In this document: positions 1 through 5,146 of the stretch, in pieces
Layout of the letters: every line of letters starts with the position of its first letter
Position numbering within the stretch: the first letter of the stretch is position 1
Assembly: GCA_029262715.1 (NCBI GenBank)
Contig: JAJCYX010000411.1
Coordinates: forward strand, 1 to 5,146
DNA: 5,146 nt
Direction of reading: 5' to 3'
DNA from: Chloroflexota bacterium
Lineage (GTDB): Bacteria; Chloroflexota; Dehalococcoidia; Lucifugimonadales; Lucifugimonadaceae
Translations under genes and position numbers: made by a program
Notes under the pieces: generated by a model
Told to the model about the DNA's origin: nothing
What the model saw: only the letters and a program-made list of their open reading frames with translations
The model's database searches: none

Positions 1-1200
1 CTGCTGATAACCCATCCACTGCCCGTCTGTCGCGCCCGCGGCCCATAGCGACATGTACATTGGCGCCAGGCCGCAGACCCGGCTGTAGTCCTGCTCTCTG
101 CGCAGAATATCGAGAAACGTCTCGTGCTCACCTTTGATGACCGCCGACATTAACTCCGTGTCGTGCTCCTCTATTTCTTTACGGATCAGGTCATCAGTCT
201 CTTCTTCATCGCCAAATGCCGGACCGACATGGGACAGGTCACCGGCCGCTATGTACACGGTCTTCCGATGCAGGCCGACCTGCTGCAACATGCCGATTGC
301 GTCTGCGATCTGCGGATGGTCACCCGGCGAAACGTCGCGCAGCGTGCCATCTTCCTGCACATAGTCACCCATAGATCCACAAAGTATCGGCACCATCTGG
401 ACAGCGTTGTCTCCGACAGCCCAGTTGAGCCAGATCGAAGCCAGCTCGATCGAGTGTTCGCTAATGTGGTTGAACTCATCCGCAAACGGATGATCTGCCA
501 CCTGTTTATCAGTGCTGAGCACACGCGCCAACTTGCCAACCAGGTCTTTGTCCGTTGGGAAGATGTTCCATGGAGTTGCGTAACTCTGTCGGGTCAGGGT
601 CAGGCGCGGACCGGCGCCCTGGTGATCGGTTCCGAACACAACCGCAAGCTCAATTTCCTGTAGATCAGGCGCGGCACGACGCCATAGTTCAGCATAGGAA
701 TCGCCACCACGCTGGTAGTCAATGTGCGGAGTGACAATCGCCTTCAGCTCGCGCCCTGAAGGTTCCTGGCTGTCTGAAATATCTGGTGCAAAACCTTCGA
801 TCAGATCGAGCACTTCATCGGGGTCGTCCGGGTAGGCTTGTCCTTCGAGCGAAGGTGTCCGATAGTCAGCAGAGCGGTACTCATCAAGTAGTCGAGCAGC
901 TTCGGCTGCGTATCGTGGACCTTCTAACAGGAATAGATTGTCCAGCTGCCTAAACAGGTCTCGTACCGCTTCATCATCCGCGTCTACCTGCATTTTGCTT
1001 CGAGTCGCAGCTATGATCTCGTCGACAGTCATTGAACCGTCTGCGAGCGCCAGGAACGGACCTAGTTCTTGCCGCACCATGAGTGCCTGCTTCGCAAGTC
1101 GGCGAGGATCCTTAATGAGAAAGAAGCTTCCGCCGTCTTTTTCGACGCGCTGGGCCTCTACACCTCTGAGTTTGGGACGAATCGGTTCACTCGATGCCAT
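1..1200 (-). CDS. amrB: AmmeMemoRadiSam system protein B (Memo family), 3' end cut by window
   Basis: I see 400 codons from ATG at 1200 to the window edge with no stop. An in-frame TGA lies five codons upstream, so ATG 1200 is the only reasonable start; a GAGAG stretch precedes it. Residues 1-110 form an N-terminal domain opening with PKLRGVEAQRVE and containing LIKDP (28-32), as in longer bacterial Memo proteins. Residues 150-400 are the Memo domain: TPHID (157-161), GTDHQG (190-195), a DEFNHISEHSIEL stretch (241-253), AAGDLSHVGPAFGD (318-331) and VCGLAP (375-380). H159, H193, H249 and C376 correspond to the metal-site/active-site His and Cys residues of human MEMO1 and related dioxygenase-like folds. 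In bacteria the family usually occurs with AMMECR1 and radical SAM proteins; the reaction of that set is not settled to my knowledge. No signal peptide, so cytosolic. Only a few C-terminal residues are likely missing. Family call is firm; function is inferred. Confidence 0.92.
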   Translation of the reverse strand, partial: MASSEPIRPKLRGVEAQRVEKDGGSFFLIKDPRRLAKQALMVRQELGPFLALADGSMTVDEIIAATRSKMQVDADDEAVRDLFRQLDNLFLLEGPRYAAEAARLLDEYRSADYRTPSLEGQAYPDDPDEVLDLIEGFAPDISDSQEPSGRELKAIVTPHIDYQRGGDSYAELWRRAAPDLQEIELAVVFGTDHQGAGPRLTLTRQSYATPWNIFPTDKDLVGKLARVLSTDKQVADHPFADEFNHISEHSIELASIWLNWAVGDNAVQMVPILCGSMGDYVQEDGTLRDVSPGDHPQIADAIGMLQQVGLHRKTVYIAAGDLSHVGPAFGDEEETDDLIRKEIEEHDTELMSAVIKGEHETFLDILRREQDYSRVCGLAPMYMSLWAAGATDGQWMGYQQ

Positions 1201-1401
1201 TCTGATCTGCTCTCAATGCTGCGTCATGACTACGCCGGTGACCTGGCTAACAGTAGCGAGAATTCCTAACGCCAAACGCTACCGCCACGAATCATACGCA
1301 GCCTCAGGTCAGAGAGACGCATCTTCTTGAGACATGCTCAGACCAAAGACGCTTCCAAAGAACACTGGAAGCCAGGGATCAACTCTAGCGAAACGAGACG
1401 G
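1201..1401. other. Intergenic gap between the HTH gene and the Memo-family gene
   Basis: This 201-base stretch separates two minus-strand genes. It contains a hairpin near the HTH gene's stop (listed separately). The best minus-strand promoter guess for the Memo gene is TTGGCG (1275-1270), 17 bases, then TGTTAG (1252-1247), which is too weak to call. The size of the gap and the hairpin suggest that the Memo gene is transcribed separately from the upstream pair. No convincing small gene is present; an eight-codon minus-strand reading frame (ATG TCT CAA...) has no ribosome site. Confidence 0.5.
1351..1372 (-). terminator. Hairpin downstream of the HTH gene, possible weak terminator
   Basis: A perfect 7-base stem GCTTCCA/TGGAAGC with an 8-base loop starts 29 bases past the stop codon of the minus-strand HTH gene. 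Only a short TTT follows on the minus strand, so it does not meet the usual stem plus U-run criterion for an intrinsic terminator. It could be an attenuating or RNA-stabilising 3' hairpin, or chance. Confidence 0.3.
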
Positions 1402-1803
1402 TCAGGCAGACTTCTGCAAGCCGAGTGAGAGAGACGGCAGGGACAACCGTTGACGAATGATATGCCGACCGGCCAATTCCTTGAGAGACAGGGTAGGACC
1501 GTTGTCATACTCCACCACGGCCCTTGGCGACGAACCACCACGCTGAACAATCCGGTGCACAGTTCGCGTGCTCACTTTGAACTGGCGAGCTAGCTCAGGC
1601 ACAGATATTCCGGCTTTTCTCAAGCGGAATATCTCATCATCTCGCTGGCCACGGTCCTGCCGCTTCGTCCAGCCAGGATCGTCATATTTGCAAATCGCGA
1701 GAGGACAGGTCAGGCAGGAGGTAGAGGCCTCGCAACCGTCATCCGCGTAACGCGTGTTCTCCGGGAGAGTGTCAGATCGAACCGGCTGAAATGTCATCGT
1801 CAT
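1402..1803 (-). CDS. Small protein with four-cysteine cluster and helix-turn-helix, putative DNA-binding regulator
   Basis: This is a complete 133-residue protein. ATG at 1803 follows GGAG (1814-1811) with 7-base spacing; a second ATG two codons later is also possible. Cysteines 24, 30, 33 and 38 make a C-x5-C-x2-C-x4-C cluster (SCLTCPLAICKYDDPGW region) that could bind zinc or an iron-sulfur cluster. Residues about 54-88 read as a helix-turn-helix: DDEIFRLRKAGISVPELARQ then FKVSTRTVHRIVQRG, similar to the homeodomain-like HTH of resolvases and to sigma region 4. The tail (89-133) is basic and low in recognisable features. I associate Cys-cluster plus HTH proteins of this type with Chloroflexota genomes but cannot name a characterised homolog. 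It lies 48 bases after the 206-residue gene on the same strand, so both are probably transcribed from the LexA-controlled promoter near 2554. A damage-inducible transcription factor or nucleic-acid binder is the inference; its targets are unknown. Confidence 0.82.
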   Translation of the reverse strand: MTMTFQPVRSDTLPENTRYADDGCEASTSCLTCPLAICKYDDPGWTKRQDRGQRDDEIFRLRKAGISVPELARQFKVSTRTVHRIVQRGGSSPRAVVEYDNGPTLSLKELAGRHIIRQRLSLPSLSLGLQKSA

Positions 1804-1851
1804 TGCAATACTCCAATACTCGGACGGCCTGCAAACCGTCCCACTCGATAA

Positions 1852-2472
1852 CTATTCGCCTGCCTGCACAAGCGAAAAACGCCTGCGGTCTCCAGTCATC
1901 GCCTCTTCAGCCATCGCCTCAGCGTCGGCCTCATCAAACGCCGAGCCATCAACACCTCTTCGCCCGTAGAAAACTCGCACCGGTGGGTCCTGTGAAAGCC
2001 TCGGGGCCACCCGCGCTCGATACCAACTCGCCTGAATCCTGTGCGCAGAAACCACCTCGAGTAATCGATCAGGTCGCATCGACCGTTCGATCACCGGCAT
2101 ATCTGCACTAACGAACATCTGCTTCGCGTCGCCAAGCGCAACGGTTCTTGCTCCATCCGGTCTCCAGAGCTCTGAAGCGCCGGAACCGTCCAGCCTTCCA
2201 ACCAGGTCCAGCAACGCCGGATAGGTCTCTTCCGAAAAGTGAGGGGCGACCGTTGCCGACACACCGCCAGAGCCTTTTCCAGACATGAGCAGGAAGAGCC
2301 TTAATGGCGACGCGAACCCGGTCACTGCAGAGACAGAATCGGCCTCAATAGTGAAAGTGGCAGGTCTGCGGCTCATCAGTGCCGCCGTGATCGCCATACC
2401 CGCTTCAACAGAATCTGCCAGTTCCTCAGCTACACGAACTTCGGTTTCCGGTCGTTCCAGAGTCATCACCAT
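1852..2472 (-). CDS. Protein of unknown function, first gene of putative SOS operon
   Basis: This is a complete 206-residue protein I do not recognise. The start at 2472 is supported by AAGGAG (2486-2481) with 8-base spacing. The N-terminal part (residues 8-36) looks helical and acidic (VAEELADSVEAGMAITAALM). Residues 37-125 look like alternating strands and helices, including ATFTIEADSVSAV, LRLFLLMSGKGSGG (58-70) and ELWRPDGARTVALGDAKQMF (101-120). A basic stretch follows (130-172, with SMRPDRLLEVVSAHRIQ and VRVFYGRRG), then an Ala/Glu/Asp-rich helix (175-194) and a short tail. It has no cysteine, no signal peptide and no membrane segment, so it is probably cytosolic. GKGSGG is not a complete P-loop. 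It is the promoter-proximal gene behind two LexA-type operators, with the Cys4/HTH gene 48 bases downstream, which suggests a role in the DNA-damage response. No biochemical function can be assigned from sequence. The opposite-strand frames overlapping it are shadows. Confidence 0.82.
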   Translation of the reverse strand: MVMTLERPETEVRVAEELADSVEAGMAITAALMSRRPATFTIEADSVSAVTGFASPLRLFLLMSGKGSGGVSATVAPHFSEETYPALLDLVGRLDGSGASELWRPDGARTVALGDAKQMFVSADMPVIERSMRPDRLLEVVSAHRIQASWYRARVAPRLSQDPPVRVFYGRRGVDGSAFDEADAEAMAEEAMTGDRRRFSLVQAGE

Positions 2473-2480
2473 CAGGTCAT

Positions 2481-2486
2481 CTCCTT
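2481..2486 (-). promoter_or_regulatory. Ribosome binding site of the 206-residue protein gene
   Basis: AAGGAG on the minus strand, 8 bases before ATG 2472. It is the best Shine-Dalgarno match in the window, and it fixes the start over the third-codon ATG, which would sit 14 bases away. Confidence 0.8.
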
Positions 2487-2536
2487 ATCGCCCCGCCACT
2501 ACAGCCGCACCACTTCGTCAAACCTGCAACACACAT

Positions 2537-2565
2537 TTCATTATTTAGAACGGGCGTTCTACTAT
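2537..2565 (+). promoter_or_regulatory. Weak candidate plus-strand promoter overlapping the LexA boxes
   Basis: TTCATT (2537-2542, three of six), a 17-base spacer that ends with LexA box 1, then TACTAT (2560-2565, four of six). A start near 2572 would fall in box 2 and give cinA a leader of about 150 bases. The arrangement mirrors the minus-strand promoter, and the two -10 elements overlap. The -35 is poor, so this is only a possibility. Confidence 0.3.
2548..2559. promoter_or_regulatory. LexA (SOS) box 1
   Basis: A perfect GAAC-GGGC-GTTC palindrome, extended by flanking bases to a 16-base symmetrical site TAGAAC....GTTCTA (2546-2561). It matches the Gram-positive/Chloroflexota-type LexA consensus GAAC-N4-GTTC. 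It covers the predicted transcription start (about 2554) of the minus-strand operon and also falls in the spacer of a weak plus-strand promoter candidate. No binding data exist here; the call rests on the match, the tandem copy and its placement. Confidence 0.8.
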
Positions 2566-2589
2566 TGAACATTTGTTCTAACATGTCAA
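2561..2589 (-). promoter_or_regulatory. Strong sigma-70-type promoter of the putative SOS operon
   Basis: On the minus strand a perfect -35 TTGACA (2589-2584) is followed by a 17-base spacer and AATAGT (2566-2561, four of six matches to TATAAT). The predicted start is near 2554, giving a leader of about 80 bases before ATG 2472. LexA box 2 fills the spacer and box 1 overlaps the start, so bound LexA would block RNA polymerase. This is the best promoter match I found in the window. Confidence 0.75.
2567..2578. promoter_or_regulatory. LexA (SOS) box 2
   Basis: A second perfect GAAC-ATTT-GTTC palindrome, 19 bases centre to centre from box 1. It sits exactly between the -35 and -10 elements of the minus-strand promoter, the classical position for repression. 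The AT-rich core differs from the GC core of box 1, so the two sites may differ in affinity. Confidence 0.82.
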
Positions 2590-2622
2590 CCCCTTTTTCG
2601 AACGAATTTCTGAGTTGCGTTC

Positions 2623-2651
2623 TTGACCGCCAGCAATGCCGCACTTACCTT
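2623..2651 (+). promoter_or_regulatory. Alternative candidate promoter of cinA
   Basis: TTGACC (2623-2628, five of six), a 17-base spacer and TACCTT (2646-2651, three of six). A start near 2658 gives a leader of about 66 bases. If this is the true cinA promoter, it lies outside the LexA boxes and cinA would be less likely to be SOS-controlled. Confidence 0.3.
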
Positions 2652-2723
2652 CTGCGGTGTCAGAACACTTTCGCCCTCCGAAACACCGGCAGCCGCCAAG
2701 CACAACCCATTCACAGGAACGCA

Positions 2724-3959
2724 ATGAACGCAGAACTGATCTCAATCGGGTCCGAGCTTCTACTCGGGCAGATCGTCGACACAAACGCATCGTGGATGGC
2801 GCAACGGCTAGCGGAGAACGGTGTCAATCTCTTCTATAAGACGACGGTTGGAGACAATTTCGACCGTATGACGGCCATTCTGGGCTCGGCGCTCGACCGT
2901 GCAGATGTTGTGATAACCGGCGGCGGAATTGGCCCGACCCAGGACGATCTGACTCGTGAAGCTGTGGCAAAGGTGACCGGGCGAACGGTCGTCGTTCACG
3001 ATCCTTCGTTGCAGGAGCTACGCGAACGATTTCAGAAGCGCGGCTTCATCCTGACGAAGAACAACGAGCGGCAGGCGATGATTCCAGATGGCGCAATCGT
3101 GGTGAAGAACCCGAACGGCACCGCTCCTGCGTTCATGGTTGAGGACCCTCGAGGGGTTGTCATCAGTCTTCCCGGTGTTCCGTTCGAGATGAAGTGGCTG
3201 TTCGACAATGAGGTTCTGCCCTACCTGCGGCAGAAGTTTGGCCTTTCACAGACGATTCACTACCGGGTTCTGAAGGTTGCCGATATTGGCGAGAGCGCCG
3301 TGGATGACCGAATCGGCAAGCTAATCGCAGGTTCTGAGAACCCGACTGTCGGTGTACTGGCCCATCCCGGACAGGTGGATGTACGAATCGCAGCTCGTTC
3401 CGACTCAAAGGAGATGGCTTCCGGCCTGATAGATCCTGTGGAACTCGAGGTCCGCTCCCTTCTCGGCGATCACGTGTTCGCAACAGATGACGAGACGATG
3501 GCCAGTGTGACGGGCGGACTACTCAAAAAGAGATCGAGTTCAATCGCAACATGCGAAGACCTGAGCGGTGGCGCTGTTGCTGACGCGGTTCAAGAGGCCG
3601 CAGGAGCGCTGTTCGCAGAGGGCGTAATCCTCAACTCGAACACAGCGCTAGATCGATTGGCTGAGTCCGGTGGCGAGAAGCCTCCCTTCGAAGATGGCGA
3701 GTCTCGTGCCCTGGCGCTCGCAAGGGCTATCAGGAGGCTTGCGGGGACGGACATCGGAATGGCGGTGCATGCCGTCACAGAAGGTGATCAGCGTTCCGAA
3801 AACCTGGGTCGCGGAGAAACCTACGTTGCCCTCGTCACTACTGATGGCGAGACGGTCCGCCATGTACGAAGCGCAGGTAGCGGTCGCCCTGACCGCCAAC
3901 GAGCAGCCCTACACGCCCTGAGCCTGCTTAGACGGCATCTACTGGGGCTCGACACTTAG
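2724..3959 (+). CDS. cinA: CinA-family protein with degenerate C-terminal amidase domain
   Basis: This is a complete 411-residue protein, normal for CinA. ATG 2724 follows AGGA (2715-2718) with 5-base spacing and gives the family's usual N-terminus (MNAELISIGSELLLGQ). The frame is open upstream to 2565, but that part does not resemble CinA. Residues 1-170 are the MoaB/Mog-like (COG1058) domain: ELLLGQIVDTN (11-21), TGGGIGPTQDDLT (65-77), NPNGTAPAF (129-137) and LPGVPFEM (149-156). In studied homologs this domain hydrolyses ADP-ribose-type pyrophosphates. Residues 175-255 form the linking domain (GESAVDDRIG, NPTVGVLAHPG). Residues 256-411 align with the PncC nicotinamide-mononucleotide amidase domain, but the normal AESCTGG reads CEDLSGG (277-283), the usual Tyr and Lys of GVxxYSNxxK are Asn304 and Leu309, and the GIAGP motif reads HAVTE. 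Amidase activity is therefore doubtful, while pyrophosphatase activity is plausible. It is cytosolic. recA, a frequent neighbour, is not in the window. Confidence 0.93.
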   Translation: MNAELISIGSELLLGQIVDTNASWMAQRLAENGVNLFYKTTVGDNFDRMTAILGSALDRADVVITGGGIGPTQDDLTREAVAKVTGRTVVVHDPSLQELRERFQKRGFILTKNNERQAMIPDGAIVVKNPNGTAPAFMVEDPRGVVISLPGVPFEMKWLFDNEVLPYLRQKFGLSQTIHYRVLKVADIGESAVDDRIGKLIAGSENPTVGVLAHPGQVDVRIAARSDSKEMASGLIDPVELEVRSLLGDHVFATDDETMASVTGGLLKKRSSSIATCEDLSGGAVADAVQEAAGALFAEGVILNSNTALDRLAESGGEKPPFEDGESRALALARAIRRLAGTDIGMAVHAVTEGDQRSENLGRGETYVALVTTDGETVRHVRSAGSGRPDRQRAALHALSLLRRHLLGLDT

Positions 3960-4039
3960 GGCCAACTGCCAGCGCATCACTCAGAGTTACTTCACTTCGT
4001 CTGTGCCGAAATACCTATGCTCCGGTAACGCGGCTGAGC

Positions 4040-4059
4040 GTATCTTATTTACAAGATAC
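4040..4059. repeat. 20-base perfect inverted repeat, operator or weak terminator
   Basis: GTATCTT and AAGATAC form a perfect 7-base inverted repeat around a 6-base centre (ATTTAC). It lies 80 bases after the cinA stop and 74 bases before the lipoprotein start. The AT-rich stem and the following TTCTC make a poor terminator. Its position just upstream of the promoter candidate would suit a regulator site. Confidence 0.45.
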
Positions 4060-4065
4060 TTCTCA

Positions 4066-4093
4066 TTGATTCGGGACTTTCCGTCTCAAGAAT
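4066..4093 (+). promoter_or_regulatory. Candidate promoter of the lipoprotein gene
   Basis: TTGATT (4066-4071, four of six), a 16-base spacer and AAGAAT (4088-4093, four of six), with a start near 4100 and a leader of about 34 bases. It is moderate to weak, and supported mainly by its position. Confidence 0.3.
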
Positions 4094-4133
4094 CGGGCAG
4101 AACCGGGCTCGCGCCCTGGAATTGACTCTCGCT

Positions 4134-5146
4134 ATGGCACTTAAAAAGAACCGGCTGCTAGTTGCGTTTCTCGCACTCTTCTCAATAACCGTGCTAGCAG
4201 CGTGTGCATCGGCTGCAGCAACTCCTACTGCGACTCCCGCCCCAACGGCCACAGCAACTCCTGAGCCGGTCACAGCGATCACCATAGACCCGCGTGAAGA
4301 CGCCGCGGGATTCCTGGCCGCTCTGCCAAACGCGGAAGTCGACTGCGCCTCTAGTGCAGTTGGTGGCATAGATTCACTGACCGATTTAATCTCATTTTCA
4401 GATTCGGCAACTGACGAAATAAGCGATGTCCAGCTCAAAGTGCTCGCAGCCTGTATCAGCAGCGACACGGTTCAAAAGGTCGTCCTGGGTCAGCTTGAGA
4501 TCGAAACCGGCGGCCTGAGCGACTCATCGTCATCCTGCATCACCGACCACACAGACGGTATCGATTTCGCAACGCTTTTCTCAGGCCAATCGGTCGAGCA
4601 GGAGACCATTGTGAGCACGATGCAGGCACTGTTCTGCCTCTCGCCCGAAGAGCGGAAAGCTCTTGAGTCGAGCGATCAGGAAATCATTGGGATAACTGAT
4701 CTCGGTGGCATCGACGCTCTTGAATGTGCGGTAGATGGCGCTGGATCTGACGGTCTTGAAGCGTTCGGCAATATATTCGGTTCTGATGGCGCGGTGGACA
4801 CGGTGGCCGTCGGTGAATTCATGCCACTCTTAATAGACTGCGGCGTTGTGGATGATGACAGTTTCGCCTCTGCCGGCATCACTTCTGACCAGTTCTCATG
4901 CCTGTTCGAGCACCTCGATCCTGAGACGCTTAACAGCTTCCTAGCGACCGCTGACAACCCTAACGCCCTACCGGGTGTATCCAGCGCTGCATCAGTGCTG
5001 AGCGCAATGGGCGAGTGCGGGCTGGACCTGCAGGATTTGATCGACTCAGCAAGTGGTGACACTGCTGGCGGTTCGACTGGCGCACCCGTCGTTTCATCTG
5101 AACTCCTTATCTGCCTGACAAGCAACGGTGTAAGCCCATCAGCAGT
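4134..5146 (+). CDS. Secreted cysteine-rich lipoprotein with spaced Cys repeats, 3' end cut by window
   Basis: The frame is open from ATG 4134 to the window edge: 337 codons plus two bases, no stop. The N-terminus is a textbook lipoprotein signal: MALKKNR, a hydrophobic core (LLVAFLALFSITV) and lipobox LAAC with lipidated Cys24. A low-complexity Ala/Thr/Pro linker (residues 26-46) follows, common in Chloroflexota envelope lipoproteins. The mature part is acidic and holds cysteines at 71, 107, 135, 168, 198, 236, 256, 295 and 327, mostly 28-39 residues apart. Two motif types recur. One is Cys followed by a Gly/Asp-rich turn (GGIDSL, DGIDFATLF, DGAGSDGLEAF). The other is a hydrophobic-x-Cys segment, sometimes followed by Pro-Glu (LFCLSPEERKAL, FSCLFEHLDPETL, LICLTSNGVSP). 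This suggests divergent tandem repeats of about 60 residues, perhaps disulfide-bonded. No known enzyme domain is seen. The ribosome site is weak (GGA 13 bases upstream); an in-frame TTG at 4122 is a less likely start. Being cut, it could be much longer. Confidence 0.85.
   Translation, partial: MALKKNRLLVAFLALFSITVLAACASAAATPTATPAPTATATPEPVTAITIDPREDAAGFLAALPNAEVDCASSAVGGIDSLTDLISFSDSATDEISDVQLKVLAACISSDTVQKVVLGQLEIETGGLSDSSSSCITDHTDGIDFATLFSGQSVEQETIVSTMQALFCLSPEERKALESSDQEIIGITDLGGIDALECAVDGAGSDGLEAFGNIFGSDGAVDTVAVGEFMPLLIDCGVVDDDSFASAGITSDQFSCLFEHLDPETLNSFLATADNPNALPGVSSAASVLSAMGECGLDLQDLIDSASGDTAGGSTGAPVVSSELLICLTSNGVSPSA

Larger units (their letters stand above)
3960..4133. other. Intergenic region between cinA and the lipoprotein gene
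   Basis: These 174 bases hold the palindrome at 4040-4059 and a weak promoter candidate (listed separately). I see no GC-rich hairpin with a T-run right after the cinA stop, so no clear intrinsic terminator can be assigned. No small gene is supported; the minus-strand frame reaching 4049 is a shadow of the lipoprotein gene. Confidence 0.5.

Noticed and set aside
163..663. 166-codon plus-strand open frame, with further overlapping plus-strand frames at 134-364, 938-1330 and 1069-1269 and a minus-strand frame at 249-539
   Set aside because: They lie inside the Memo-family gene, which reads continuously on the minus strand in another frame with clear family motifs.
1338..1550. 70-codon minus-strand frame overlapping the end of the HTH gene
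   Set aside because: It is out of frame with the Cys4/HTH gene, has no ribosome site and shows a composition typical of a shadow frame.
1791..2111. 106-codon plus-strand frame opposite the 206-residue gene, and another at 2285-2548
   Set aside because: They have no ribosome site and a Ser/Pro/His-rich shadow composition. The minus-strand gene has an excellent ribosome site and promoter.
2600..2611. Possible third LexA box (GAAC-GAAT-TTCT)
   Set aside because: The right half-site does not match GTTC.
2565..2723. Upstream in-frame extension of cinA (TTG 2565 or ATG 2583)
   Set aside because: The extra residues are unlike any CinA N-terminus and have no ribosome site. They overlap the LexA boxes and the minus-strand promoter, and ATG 2724 gives the canonical start.
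3331..3341. GTTC-TGA-GAAC palindrome inside cinA
   Set aside because: It has the wrong half-site order and a 3-base spacer, and lies within coding sequence. Probably chance.
3163..3483. 106-codon minus-strand frame opposite cinA, plus others at 2808-2999, 3590-3778 and 3648-3899
   Set aside because: They are antisense shadows of the well-supported cinA reading frame; the proteins are Arg/Ser/Pro-rich with no recognisable domain.
4049..5125. Minus-strand frames at 4049-4468 and 4676-5125
   Set aside because: They are antisense to the lipoprotein gene, whose signal peptide, lipobox and long uninterrupted frame on the plus strand are convincing.

Overview
The window looks like ordinary chromosomal sequence from a bacterium of moderate GC content. 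My best guess is a Chloroflexota relative (Dehalococcoidia or SAR202-like). The guess rests on the lipoprotein with an Ala-Thr-Pro linker, the GAAC-N4-GTTC type of LexA site, a Memo-family protein with an extra N-terminal domain, and a small Cys4/helix-turn-helix protein of a kind I associate with that phylum. No single marker gene proves it. I see no rRNA, tRNA, CRISPR array or insertion sequence.

Layout. On the minus strand, reading right to left, are: an unrecognised 206-residue protein (2472 to 1852); a 133-residue protein with a four-cysteine cluster followed by a helix-turn-helix (1803 to 1402); and, after a 201-base gap, a Memo-family protein of the AmmeMemoRadiSam type (1200 down to the window edge, stop not reached). 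On the plus strand are a CinA-type protein (2724 to 3959) and a secreted, cysteine-rich lipoprotein (4134 to the window edge, stop not reached).

The most informative spot is the divergent intergenic region 2473-2723. It holds two perfect 12-base GAAC-N4-GTTC palindromes, 19 bases centre to centre, of the Gram-positive-type LexA (SOS) class. One fills the spacer of a strong minus-strand promoter (TTGACA-N17-AATAGT) and the other covers its predicted transcription start. The simplest reading is that the 206-residue protein and the Cys4/HTH protein form a LexA-repressed, DNA-damage-inducible operon of unknown function. A weaker plus-strand promoter overlaps the same operators, so cinA might share the control.

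The CinA protein keeps its N-terminal nucleotide-binding motifs, but its C-terminal amidase-like domain has lost the usual catalytic motif residues. The lipoprotein carries nine cysteines after the lipidated one, at fairly regular spacing, which suggests tandem disulfide-containing repeats outside the cell. The Memo-family gene has its own upstream gap and is probably a separate unit; its AMMECR1 and radical SAM partners, if linked, would lie beyond position 1.
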